Part shown: positions 22,838-34,800 of the stretch, in pieces
Numbering within the stretch: the stretch's first letter is position 1
Layout of the letters: each line of letters opens with the position of its first letter
DNA from: Hypomyces perniciosus
Lineage: Eukaryota; Ascomycota; Sordariomycetes; Hypocreales; Hypocreaceae
Assembly: GCA_008477525.1 (NCBI GenBank)
Contig: SPDT01000007.1
Coordinates: 5,642,001-5,706,000 of the forward strand
Direction: 5' to 3'
Length of the DNA: 64,000 bases
Program-made: the position numbers and the translations under genes
Notes under the pieces: generated by a model
Told to the model about the DNA's origin: nothing
The model's database searches: none
The model's input: only the letters and a program-made list of their open reading frames with translations

Positions 22838-23321
22838 TGTCGAGGGGGAATTGGCACTCTAAAACACACACACAACACACACACCCATACACAACGACTG
22901 GTATCGAGCGCGGGAACCGCGCTCCTAACAGAACCACGAAGCGGCGATTGAGTAATATAGGGACTAAAAGATACTGCAGATTATTTGATCATGATGCCAG
23001 CAGCCAAAAGCAACCAACGGTTACCTTCATACGCCTCAGCGACTGTATTCTTATAGGTGGGGTTATATGTGTTAAACCAAACTGTAAAAGTGAAGACGCC
23101 TTCGCTAAAAGCAAGGCATATTTTGCAACTTATTGGCTGTATTTCAACAATATGTTAAAGGGGGAAAAAGGTTACTCTTTATTAAACTAGGTCTATCTGT
23201 ATATCTTTATACTCCCGTGCTTTCCTAATCCAGTAGCTGCTTAAATACGCGGCTAACCTTTCTCAGGTAAGCTAAAAGAAAAATAAAGCAGGTGCGTTGG
23301 GCATGTCAGTTACCCCCGACA
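22838..23321 (-). mobile_element. Nearly RIP-free solo LTR of family A (484 bp)
   Basis: Bounded by TGTCG and CGACA, the inverted ends expected of an LTR. It matches the LTRs at 23761-24160 and 36100-36500 but keeps its CA tract, a GAGCGCGG-GAA-CCGCGCTC hairpin (22906-22924) and other CpA sites, so it escaped RIP. It also has about 84 bp that both other copies lack, starting after GGGGTTATAT near 23068. That segment is bounded by short GTTAAA repeats, so the shorter LTRs probably arose by deletion. TTACT flanks the element on both sides if one or two extra bases are counted, a possible target duplication. Confidence 0.75.
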
Positions 23322-23338
23322 AATTACTTTAACCTGCC

Positions 23339-23600
23339 TGTCAGAGACCCTCTTTAGGGCAGACAGATCAGGCGAGGGGCTGCGACCCTAAGGAAGAGTA
23401 GAGGAGGTTAAAGAGCAATTACTTGGAGGAGAAATAGGTGCTAATAAGCGGGTAATAAGCCAAAAACTAATAGTTAGATGTAATAGTAGTAGTTTACTAG
23501 TCTTTAAAGTTCTATATCTTTAAAGACTATAGTTGCTTTTATATATATATTCTAGCCTATATAATATTACAAGAGCTTTAGAACTTTTAATCTTTTAATA
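23339..23600. mobile_element. LTR of family B, left copy (262 bp)
   Basis: Starts TGTCAGAGACCC and ends with a RIP-altered form of TCTCTTAACA. It aligns over its whole length, in the same orientation, with the 262-bp copy at 37938-38199. The two appear to be the LTRs of one old retroelement split open by later insertions. Confidence 0.75.
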
Positions 23601-23760
23601 GGCTGCCCCCCCTTTAATAGTATTAACTTTAATGCCGGCAAAGACCTTATATTTAACTAGCTCTTTTCCAGCTTTTAATACCCTATTGCTATATTAAGCA
23701 GTAACTATTTCCTATATAGATACTTTTTTAAGTCTTAGATTTAAACACTTTAATATATTT
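23601..23760. mobile_element. Internal fragment of element B
   Basis: RIP-degraded sequence between the left LTR-B and the inverted family-A pair. It begins with a C-rich run (GGCTGCCCCCCC). Probably the 5' internal region of element B. Confidence 0.4.
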
Positions 23761-24160
23761 TGTCAGGGGTAATTAATATACCTAACACACCCGCTTTTTT
23801 TCTTTTAGTTTACCCAAGAAAGGTTAGCTGCTTATTTAAGCAACTACTGGATTAGGAAAGCACAGGAGTATAAAGATATATAGAAAGACCTAGTTTAATA
23901 AAAAATAACCTTCTTCCCCCTTTAATATATAACCCCACTTATAAAAATATAGCCGCTAAAGTATATAAAAGTAACTGTTAGTTGCTTTTAGCTGCTAGTA
24001 TTATAATTAAATAATCTGCAGTATCCTTTAGTCCTTTATATTACTTAATCGCTGCTTTGTGGTTCTGTTAAAAGCGCAGTTCTTATACTTAATACTAGTC
24101 GTTGTATATAGGTGTATATATATTGTATATATATTTTAAAGTGCCAATTCCCCTTTAATA
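23761..24160 (+). repeat. LTR-A, 5' LTR of the left family-A copy
   Basis: Reverse-complement match to the solo LTR at 22838-23321. RIP has changed its CA tract to TA, and it lacks the 84-bp segment. Confidence 0.8.
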
Positions 24161-26450
24161 AAACTAGTAAATGAAATAGGGGGAAATTTTAAGGATTGTA
24201 TCTAAAAAATAATTACTGAAGGCACTTTTATACTACTATTAAGATTTACTTTTACTTAACTATTAATAGAATTACAGGCTAGCCTTACTTAATCTCTATA
24301 TAAATATAAGACAATTAGCTAAGGGAAACAGCCTAAAACCCCTTCTATAACTATTTAATATAAATTAATATAATACTTAACTCTAAAAATGTAAATTATC
24401 TAGTTATAATTTCCGAAAAGATATTAAAATTAATTAATTTAGGTATAATACGCTAAAATATAATAAAAAAGTAAAACCTCGAGAAACTACTAATCGACAA
24501 TACCTGCCAATTAAAAGCTAAAATCCTAGGGAAAATTACTAAAAGACTAGTCACTATAGTAAAAGTAAATATACAGGTAAAACAGTTAATATTATATAAC
24601 CTAAGCCCCCCTAAACTATTAATATACTATTATAACCCCTATTTCACTTACTAGCAGGTAAATTAATAAGTAAAATAGCTATAAGGGGCTAATAAAGGAT
24701 ATATTAATTATTTAATCTTTTAGTATAAAGACTTTATTTTAATTTTATTAATATTCCTGGCTAGGTTTTTCTTAACTTTAAATAAAAGTATTATTTATTA
24801 CTTTTATAATTTATAGTATATAGGCTATCTTTACTTATATTAAAGATATTTAAAGAAAATATAAAAAGATAATAATTTAATATCTTGCAACTAATATTAA
24901 TACAGGAAACTATCTTTAAAAGACTAGCTAATTTCTTTATTTTAAATAAATAAATATAACCCTTTTTCTTTATAAAAAAACTCTTTATATTAATAAAATA
25001 TATTACTATAGCTCCTTTATTAAAAAAATATATCCTTTTTTCAGTTAAAAAAGGAATACTCTTTTAAAGGCTAGTTATTTAAGTTAAATAACTTTAATCT
25101 ATAAAAGAAAAGGCATTCTTTTATTAAAGAACTATTTAATTAAGACTTTAATAATTTACTTTAACTTAAAGTAAAAAAGTTTAAATTAAACTAATAACCT
25201 CCTTTTACTAAAATACTAGACGCAATTTTATCCTTAACCTTTTAACCTAAAGAATTATTTAATTATATACTTAACCTAATATTAATAATATCTATATCTA
25301 TTATAATAAAATCTAGGGAAAGATTAAGCTTTTTAGCAGAAAAGGGGAAGTTACTATCCTAAAAGTTCCTTTTCTTTACTTAAGCTTTTAAAAATATTTA
25401 AAGTATAAAGCTACTAATAAGGATTAACTTTATAAGTAAATTTAATAGTAAAAATATATCCTAGTTCTTAAAAAACTATAAGTAGGAAATAGAAGATTAA
25501 AGAATCTTAACTAAAGATTAAAGGAAGTACCTAGAACTGTTTATAAAAGTAAAGGAATAAAAGATAGTTTAGATTTTTATTAAAAAAAGTATTAGCTAAA
25601 ATAAAATAAAAAAAGAACTTTTATAATACTATAAGTAATAAAATAAAGATTAATTAAAATTATATATAATATAACTCTAAAACCTTTATTACTATAAACC
25701 TATAAAAATATAATCTGTAATAGATTAGTTACTTTAATATTAATATCTCTATTAAAAGTTTAATAAAAGAAATTAAAGGACAGTAATACTATATTCCTAT
25801 AATATCGCGAAAGTAATACTATTAGAGCTACTCTAGCTAATAATAGCTTTTAAAAAAATTAAAGAAATTAATCATTTTAAGGATTTAGTATATATTAAAG
25901 TCTAAACGCTTTTCTATAACAGAACACTAATAAAGCTCAATATTTAAAAAGCCTATTTTCAAGAGTTTAATAAAAGACTATTTAAAATTAAAGATTTATT
26001 AAATTTATATAAATTAAAGTTAAACCTAAGGATAAAAAAGCAAAAAGAAAAACAGCCTAAACCTGCAGAATTAATTATAACTTTACAGCTTAAAAATTAA
26101 ATAAATACTTTATGTAAAAAATTTAATAAATTAAAGATTTAACTCTTTTAATAAAAGGAAAAGGCAATTAACTTAAAAGAAAAAGAATATTATTATATTA
26201 CTGCTAATAGCAATAAACTTAAATAAAAACCTTTTACTTTAATAATCGCTATTAATAATATTAATATAATAAACCCTTTATATAATAATATACTAAACAC
26301 CTTCCTTATCTATTACTTAAAGGCAATTACTAATATTAAATACTGCTAATATTATAAAAATAAAGACTATTTTCTATAAAACTATACTAAGTTAGCCTAT
26401 AATGAAGGCTATAGGTTTATAATATATAACCTCGCAGTAAGAATAGCTTA

Positions 26451-27029
26451 TGTTAAAATAACAAGGTTATACTGAACCTCATTTAAGTGCAGCTTCTAGG
26501 AAGGTGCACCCAACGCAGCAATAAGGAAACGACTGAGAGTCTAGTTGGGTTAACAATGGATGAACAATTGAATTGTAAACGATCTAATAGCTAGAAGCTA
26601 TAGAATATCTAGTGATGTGCGGCTGGTGTAGAAGTGATTGTATGAACAATAGCTTTGTCTTCTACAATAGTCCTCCGACTAGATAATAGGAATGCGGCGG
26701 CAGAATTAGGTTCGTGGCCCCGTTCCTATTTTCCGCAAAATTCATTTGTATGGGAAATCGGCCAAATCGACTCACGGCTATACAAACAGGAAACCATTTT
26801 GGTCAGATTTTTCACAATAGCCATTGTGGCCATTGTATTGAGTCTAGGGTAGGCGGGGTAGCTGGTCCTAGCTCAATTGTTATCGTTGAAGATAACAGAA
26901 ATTTCCTGACTTACACCGAAGTTCCTCCGGAACTCGGTCCTAGCGTCGGGCCTAATTCCGGGTCTAGCCAGAATAGGAAGGTTACCCAATTACACAGAAA
27001 TCCTTGCATTTTAGCCCTCCTTTTTAACA
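26451..27029 (+). mobile_element. LTR-C, forward copy (579 bp), RIP-free
   Basis: Bounded by TGTTAAAA and TTTTTAACA. It is an essentially perfect inverted duplicate of 27804-28382, with the same length and the same translated frames. Composition is normal, and no RIP is seen although the surrounding Gypsy sequence is heavily mutated, so it arrived after RIP or escaped it. It interrupts gag of the left family-A copy at 26450. The 65-aa and 128-aa frames inside are not genes. Confidence 0.88.
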
Positions 27030-27803
27030 GTATTAAGGCGGAAGTAATAAGCTTTTTAAGTTTGTTTATAGCTTACTGTTATTTTTTAGTCTACTTTTAA
27101 AGGGCCTTTTTCTTTAATAGGGTTATTAAAGGCTTAATAATTTACGCAAAATATTTAATCTAGTATTTATAGTAGCCAATTAAATTAAAGAAAGATCAAA
27201 TTTTATTAATAGTTTTATAGTTCTTTTATTCTTTAATTTTAATGATTTTGCCTATAGTTAATTAATGCCTTTCTATTCTATATAAGTACTTTATTAACTT
27301 GGCGGATTTTTAATAAAAGATTAATTTTACTGCTGAAATTATATATTTTAATAGTTTAATATTTATTAAGGTTTTATTTCAGTTTTGTAGATGCTTTAAG
27401 ATATAGCGTTAAACCTTAAATATTGCTTTTTTACTGCTATATATAGACTTTAAACTTTATACTGCAATATTGTTTAAGAATAGTTAGTAAACTATAAGTA
27501 TAAAATTAAATAGTATTTAAAGAATAATATACTGAAATTGCGTTATTAAGTTTATAGCGCCTATTAAAAAAATATAGTATTTTAAAAGGCTAATAGGGCT
27601 TATAAATATAGTTATATTTTGGCTTTTTTTGTTAAAAGGGATTTAATTATAGCCTAAAAAAAAGTCTAGTAATAATAGTATTATATAACCTGTAAAGTCT
27701 TTACTAAATTAATCTGCATTTAAGGGAATAAAGGTATCCTTAATAGTTATTTTATTTATCTATATAATAAAGTTAATAAAGCAAAGGCTGCTATTTTTCG
27801 TTT
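27030..27803 (-). mobile_element. Inverted reverse-transcriptase segment of the family-A copy
   Basis: On the minus strand a RIP-scarred Gypsy RT is readable: DTFIPLNAD, SFFNLIGYYKY, IIKPLITLLKK and finally KKLITSALI. The gag upstream and RNase H downstream of the same element read on the plus strand, so this piece has been flipped. Its outer end carries GTATT at 27030-27034, the reverse complement of AATAC at 28383-28387. These two would have been the 5-bp target duplication around one LTR-C. Confidence 0.75.
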
Positions 27804-28382
27804 TGTTAAAAAGGAGGGCTAAAATGCAAGGATTTCTGTGTAATTGGGTAACCTTCCTATTCTGGCTAGACCCGGAATTAGGCCCGACGCTAGGACCGAG
27901 TTCCGGAGGAACTTCGGTGTAAGTCAGGAAATTTCTGTTATCTTCAACGATAACAATTGAGCTAGGACCAGCTACCCCGCCTACCCTAGACTCAATACAA
28001 TGGCCACAATGGCTATTGTGAAAAATCTGACCAAAATGGTTTCCTGTTTGTATAGCCGTGAGTCGATTTGGCCGATTTCCCATACAAATGAATTTTGCGG
28101 AAAATAGGAACGGGGCCACGAACCTAATTCTGCCGCCGCATTCCTATTATCTAGTCGGAGGACTATTGTAGAAGACAAAGCTATTGTTCATACAATCACT
28201 TCTACACCAGCCGCACATCACTAGATATTCTATAGCTTCTAGCTATTAGATCGTTTACAATTCAATTGTTCATCCATTGTTAACCCAACTAGACTCTCAG
28301 TCGTTTCCTTATTGCTGCGTTGGGTGCACCTTCCTAGAAGCTGCACTTAAATGAGGTTCAGTATAACCTTGTTATTTTAACA
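27804..28382 (-). mobile_element. LTR-C, reverse copy (579 bp), RIP-free
   Basis: Inverted duplicate of 26451-27029, same length and, as far as read, identical. AATAC follows its right end. Confidence 0.88.
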
Positions 28383-30241
28383 AATACTAATAATATTAAA
28401 TATAAATAAAGGATATAGGAAAGTAATCCTTATAGTTAATACTAGTATAATAGGCTAAAGGGCTATTTTAATATAGATTATAAAATGGAAAAAATAATTA
28501 ATTTAATATAAAAGTAAATACTAGCTTTTATTAAAAATAAAGTATAATGCTATAAAAAAAATATAAAGCCTTACTTTAAGCCTTTAAAAGGCTATATATT
28601 TATATTTATAAACTTTTATTTATATTAAAAATAAATATTAAAGTCATTATTAATTAAATAAATAGTAAAATTAATAATATCTTTAATAGGTATATAACCT
28701 AATAAATTAATTATATCTTTCTTTTTAACTTTACTATTAAATATATCTTTAAAAAAGAAAATATTATAGCAGATACTTTATTTTATAAACTAATAACTGC
28801 TATAAATAAAGCTAAAGCTAAAAAAGAAAAGGACTTAAAAGATTTTATAAATATATATTTAAGTATAATTTTATTTATACTATTAAAAGAGGAGTATAGT
28901 AAAGAGTTTTAATAAATCGCGCAATACCTTTAAATAATATAAAAACTATTTAATCTTTTAGCTGTAAACTTTTAGTAATTTAGGAATAAAGTAAAAAGGT
29001 TTATTATAAAAGACAGGAAATTATAGGTAAAACTAATAAAATACTGCTGCTAGCTTATATTTATCTTTAATAGCCTAACTTTAAGGAAAACAGTTATTTA
29101 GCAGTACTATACTAAAATAATCTATAAAGGCCAGGAAGTGACTTTCCAGTTTTTAAAGGAAAAATACTAGTGGCTGCAGATATAGAATAATATATGCAAA
29201 GCAGTTATATTATACCCTTAATATTAAGGCTTTAATCTGTACCGCCTTAAAAAGCTAACCATTATAATAGAATTAACTAGGCCTATAAAAAAGGTCTATT
29301 TTAATATTTAATATATTTTAAATAACTATAAATATATCTACCTATTTAAAGGAAAATATAACTTTTATAAATAAATAAAAATAAAACCTATATTTACTTT
29401 ATTATTAATAGTAATAATAAAGTTTATACTTAAATAAATATATTAATTTAATATAATAATTTAAGCTATTATAGATAAAGGATTAAAAAAAAAAATACTC
29501 TTAAAGGTATTAATTAATTTAAAAGTTAAGATTATTTAAATATCGGTATATAACTTTAAAGCTAATACTGCAGTAAAGGTTAGCTATTAAAGTTTAATAT
29601 TAGTATTAATAAAAATAGCTGGGCTTAATAAAAAGTAATTCTAGAACTTAAATAAAGCAATTATAGTTAATAGATATATAGTAAAAAGCTTAATAGGGTA
29701 TTCTATATTTTAATTATTATTTAACTAAAAACTAATTTTTCCTTTAAAGGTAAAACTACCTACTTAGCAGTTAATTAACTGGGATAAAGTCTATATAATA
29801 AAAAATTAATTAATAGCGTGTATCTATATATTTAAAAGAAAAAAGGAAAATATTAAAATAACTTAAAAGAAAATAACTGTATTTTACTAAATATTAGCTA
29901 AAAGGATAAATACTAATAATTAATAATTACTGTAGAAAGCAGCTAAACTACTTTTCCCTAGCGACTTTATTTTACTCTATAATATAAAACATTAAAGGGA
30001 CCTTTTAAAAGATATAAAACTAAGGATATATTAACTAAGCCTATTTAAAATTAAGTTTTAAGCAGATATAGTAAAAATATATAAATTAAAAATATTAAAT
30101 AAAATCCTGTTTAATAAAATTTATTTAAGTAAACATTTAAAGAAATTTATAAAAGACAAATTTAACTAATAAGTAACTGAAAATAATAAAGAGACTTTTA
30201 TAGATTAAAACCTAAAGGCAAATAAAGACTTATTTAAAAAT

Positions 30242-31399
30242 GAGTAGTGCTATTCATACAGATAAAAATTGCTATTCATACAGATGGTCCGTGCGCCACC
30301 CGCAAAAATCTCCCCACAGCTCCTTACACTCTGCAACTGAATTCTTTATATAACAGTTATTTACAGTATATCAGATTACTTTAAATAACAAGTCCTTATT
30401 ATCCCCTTTATCCACCTATATAAAAGCTAACTATTTTCCCGGCTGTGTAGCTGGCATAATTTTATCAATCCCCTCTTTAATTCTAGCTAAAGCTGTGGCT
30501 GAGATGACGATCTAGAGCTTTGTAGCGTCTGCTGTGAGCTAACAGAGCTATCTATCTCGAATTGTGAAGGGGCTCGCTGGATACTGGGGTCTAGTCGGCG
30601 TGTAGGCGGTCGCCCTCGCCCTCTCTGTGGTTGCTGTGACTGTTGAGGTTGTTGAGTCTGTTGAGTCTGTGGAGTCTGTTGTATAAAACTGATACTATCC
30701 CTGCTGCTGTTATTACTGCTGTCAATAGCTTGAAGTGTAACTAGCATAGGCAGTTTCCTATTGTTCGGCAATCGGGGTCTTCTATAGAGATTTCGAACGA
30801 TATCAGGGTCTTGGATATAAAGGAGCGGTTTATCTAGATCCTAGTGCGTGCAACTGTTAGTAGGATTCCCTATATAAAACAGTAGTGGACTTACTAAAGG
30901 CTTTATAAGCCACTATCGCGGATGTATATTATATTTACTTAGAGAAGGTTATAGTATATCTTGATTGTAGTTCCGTTTACCTTGCGAGGCGAGGAGCTAT
31001 TCCTGATGATAATAGCTGCGCCATTACCGAGAAAGAAATCCTGCAGGAAAGAGATTAAGTCGTTAAAAGAATCGAATAGAGGAGATAGTGGCAGAGGTGG
31101 GATTTTACGGTCGGGTTCGGGCAAATCCAGCAGCTCTGAAAGCGACTGCAGCCGGCTATAGTTTTCACCATTAAGATCAGGGCGTTCAATAAGATCAGAG
31201 CCAGTTATCTTTTCAGACTGAGTTAATAAAGGGTTAACAGGGATATCTATTATCGTAACAGCGCTGATGATGTTGCTGTGGTGGTGTTGTTGCTATAGTT
31301 CAAGTTGCAGAGTGTAAGGAGCTGTGGGGAGATTTTTGCGGGTGGCGCACGGACCATCTGTATGAATAGCAATTTTTATCTGTATGAATAGCACTACTC
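30242..31399 (-). mobile_element. Mutator-like non-autonomous DNA transposon (1,158 bp)
   Basis: Nearly perfect terminal inverted repeats of about 97 bp begin GAGTAGTGCTATTCATACAG, with a direct subterminal repeat GCTATTCATACAGAT. An 8-bp target duplication TTAAAAAT flanks the element (30234-30241 and 31400-31407). On the minus strand it keeps two transposase ends: an N-terminal part with SFNDLISFLQDFFLGNGAAI and RNSSSPRK, like the FAR1/MULE DNA-binding fold, and a C-terminal Gln-rich tail with an AT-hook (RGRGRPPTRR, frame 30487-30771). The catalytic middle is absent. The element is not RIP-mutated, so it inserted after RIP of its host. An 8-bp duplication also fits hAT, but the long TIRs and FAR1-like part favour Mutator. 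Confidence 0.8.
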
Positions 31400-31849
31400 T
31401 TAAAAATAAAGCAGTTAATCAAGTAATAATTAAAGTTATTAATAATTAAAAACTTAAAAAACTTTACAGTAACTCTTTAACTATTAAATGAATATATAGT
31501 TAATAAAATTAAATAGTTTAGCTAAGAATTAAGGCATATACTTATAGATTAAAAAAAAAAGAAATATTTCAATTAAAACGCAGTCCTTTATAATACTTTA
31601 AAGTAGCTATTCTTAAAATAAACTAAATAAATTAAGACAACTACTTTTATATAAAGGATATATAAAAGAAAATAAGCAGTAATATTCTTAAAAAATAGCT
31701 GCTAGGTACTGTTTTTAAAAGGGAGAAGATAGCCGCTAATTAAAGTTTATTGCCTTACCTATAAAAAATATAACTTTATCTTACTTTTTCTATTTTTAAT
31801 AAAAACTCCTAGCAAGAACAGAACTGTTAGACAGGGTATTATCTATTAG

Positions 31850-34800
31850 ATAGATTTTTATGCCCTTTTTTTATATATAGTATTAGTTTTAATCCATTTA
31901 TACTTCTACGCTTTCCTTTAAAACCTTCTCCTTTATTCCTCTACTCTTTCAAATTCCTTTACTGCTTTCTTTATTGCTTTTATTTAATCTTTTAATTTAT
32001 CGGCTAATAGCAGTTGAATTAAATCCTCCTTAGCTCACTCTAATAGTCTATATAAAACCTTTTCCCTAAAAGTAAAGTAAAGGTTTTCTAAGCTTTTTCC
32101 CGCTTTATTAACTTTATATTTAGATATAAAATTAATATTTATTTTAACTTTAAATTATATAATACCTTTATTTTATATTTTTAATAAATAACTTTAATAG
32201 TTAAAGTAATAATTTAAATATTCTTTATTTTGCATTTTATATATCAATCTTTATTCTTTAATATATAATTAAATATTAACTATATAGCCTAAATAAATAA
32301 TATTTTAAAGATTAAAGGCATTACAATATTATTAAATATAATATAAAATCTAGCTATTATTTAAATATTACTTATATATACCTAAATAATAATTTTATAA
32401 TATATATTTACTTACCTATTATTAAATATAATATTAACTACTTTATAAAAGTATATTATTATATTATATTTTATAGCTAGCTAATAAAAGATAATATTTC
32501 CCTTTAACTTTAAGTCTATAAACACTTTAATAAATATACTATTAAGCTTTTTTAAATATACTTATATTTATAGTAAATCCTATAAGTAGCGGAGGATCTT
32601 TTTTATTTAAACTATATAAATCCAAGTTATAGACTTCTATAACTGATTTACTTTATAGTTAATAGCTATATTTAATTGCTTTAGCTTATAAAAATATATT
32701 TTTAAAAGTAGTAATAGGTTTAAATCTTTAAAATTAAATTATTTATTATTTAATAATCCCTTTATTAATAAAGGTTGCGAAATTATAGCTTTAAAAGGTT
32801 AATTTTATAATAACTAAATAACTTATATAGTTAATTTTATATATACAGCTATTATATTTAGTCTTTTTAATAGCTTTTCCTTTAAAGGGTACTTATATAT
32901 AAAGATAAATATTACTTAATATAAAGTATATTTAAAGATAATTAAATTAGTTTTTTTATAAAATTATATTTTAATAATCCCTTATAATTTTATAATTAAG
33001 TCTACTTTTAAAGTATTTATAAGTTTTAAAATAGCATTTAAAAAAATACTAGTCTTAAGCTTAATTATATTATTTAAAATTACTGCTTAGATTATTATTT
33101 TAACTTGCTTTACTTTTAATAATTCCTCTTTATTTTTAATACCTTTAATTCTGCTTTCTTTATTATATTATAGTTTAAATAGTATAGCCTTTATGGTTAT
33201 AAGTATAAGGTTTAAATCTAGTTACTTTTTTTTAATTAGCTGCTTTAATTAAAACAATAATAGCTCCTTTTTACTTTATTTATCTACCTTATTAATTATT
33301 TAAATACACTTTTATCCTCTTTTAATTATAAAGTTAATAAAAAGAGTTTAATTAAATAATTCTTTAATTAAACTGGCTTAGTTATATTTATCTAAAAGTT
33401 CCTTTAAAGAGGCTATTTTAATTAGGTTTATAGAAAAATTCTTAACCCTTTCTGCTTATATATTACCCCTTTTATTAGCAATTATTTAATCTCTGCCTAT
33501 AAAGTATATAATATTTATTATTAATCCCTTTACAGGAATTATATTTAACTTTTAAAGTACTTAAATCTTAAATATCTTCTTATATATTACTTTATTATAA
33601 ATAATATTAAAGAGTTTAGCCTTATAGGTAGTTAATTTTTAATTAAAAAAGCTAAATTCTATTTTTTTATAAATAATAAGTTTAGGGAAACTTTATTTTA
33701 AGCTTTAAATAATTCTACCTAAAGCGCTAGCATTTTTTATATATAAATCCTAATAATTATAATTAATATAATAAGTTAAGGCGGGATTAAGGTTTTCTAT
33801 AAGCCTACTTAAACTATTCTTACTGCTAAGTTATATATTATAAACCTATAGCCTTTATTATAAGCTAACTTAGTGCAGTTTTATAAAAAATAATCTTTAT
33901 TTTTATAATACTAATAGTATTTAATATTAATAACTGCCTTTAAGTAATAAATAAAGAAAGTATTCAATATATTATTATATAAAGGGTCTATTATATTAAT
34001 ATTATTAATAGTAATTATTAAAGTAAAAGGTCTTTATTTAGGTTTATTACTATTAGCAGTAATGCAATAATATTTTTTTTCTTTTAGGTTAATTGCCTTT
34101 TCCTTTTATTAGAAAAGCTAAATCTTTAATTTATTGAATTTTTCAGATAAAGCGTTTATTTAATCTTTAAGCTGCGAAGTTATAGTTAATTCTGTAAGTT
34201 TAAGCTATTTTTCTTTTTACTTTCTTATCTTTAAGTTTAACTTTAATTTAAATAAATTTAATAAATCTTTAATCTTAAATAATCCTTTATTAAACTCTTA
34301 AAAATAGGCTTTTTAAATATTAAACTCTATTAATATGCTATTATAAAAAAGCATTTAAACTTTAATATATACTAAATCTTTAAAATTATTAATTTTCTTA
34401 ATCCCTTTAAAAGCTATTATTAACTAAAGCAGCTTTAATAGTATTATTTTCGCGATATTATAAGAATATAGTATTACTATCCTTTAATTTCTCTTATAAA
34501 GCTTTTAATAAAGATATTAATATTAAAGCAATTAATCTATTATAAACTATATTCCTATAAATTCATAGCGATAAAGGTTTTAAAGTTATACTATATATAA
34601 TTCTAATTAATCTTTATCTTATTACTTATAGTATTATAAAAGTCTTTTCTTTATTTTATTTTAACTAGTATTTTCTTTAATAAAAATCTAAACTATTTTT
34701 TATTCCTTTACTTTTATAAATAATTCTAAATACCTCTCTTAATTGTTAATTAAAATTCTTTAATTTTTTATTTCTTATTTATAGTTTCTTAAAAACTAAA

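Larger units (their letters stand above)
23761..31850 (+). mobile_element. Gypsy-type element, family A, left copy (degraded)
   Basis: 5' LTR 23761-24160, then AAAC and a primer-binding-site-like TRGTAA at 24165, then the internal region in plus orientation. A gag zinc knuckle is readable at 26344-26388: the CX2CX4HX4C pattern with His to Tyr and Cys to Tyr changes and Gln or Arg codons turned to stops, all RIP-type. The RNase H end and integrase are readable at 28383-30200 (KENIIADTL, then YLFKGKY-like blocks). The protease is missing, and the RT lies inverted between two LTR-C copies. The 3' LTR was not found. The right boundary, where orientation flips toward the right copy, is near 31850 and uncertain. 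Confidence 0.75.

Noticed and set aside
26655..28178. Paired open frames of 65 and 119-128 codons in inverted orientation that looked like a duplicated gene
   Set aside because: Both lie wholly or mainly in the 579-bp LTR-C copies, have TG...CA bounded ends, and the longer frame runs out of the LTR into degraded sequence. They are LTR sequence, not genes.
30242..31399. Classification as an hAT element because of the 8-bp NTNNNNAN duplication
   Set aside because: The roughly 97-bp TIRs and FAR1-like N-terminus fit Mutator-like elements better. hAT is kept only as an alternative.
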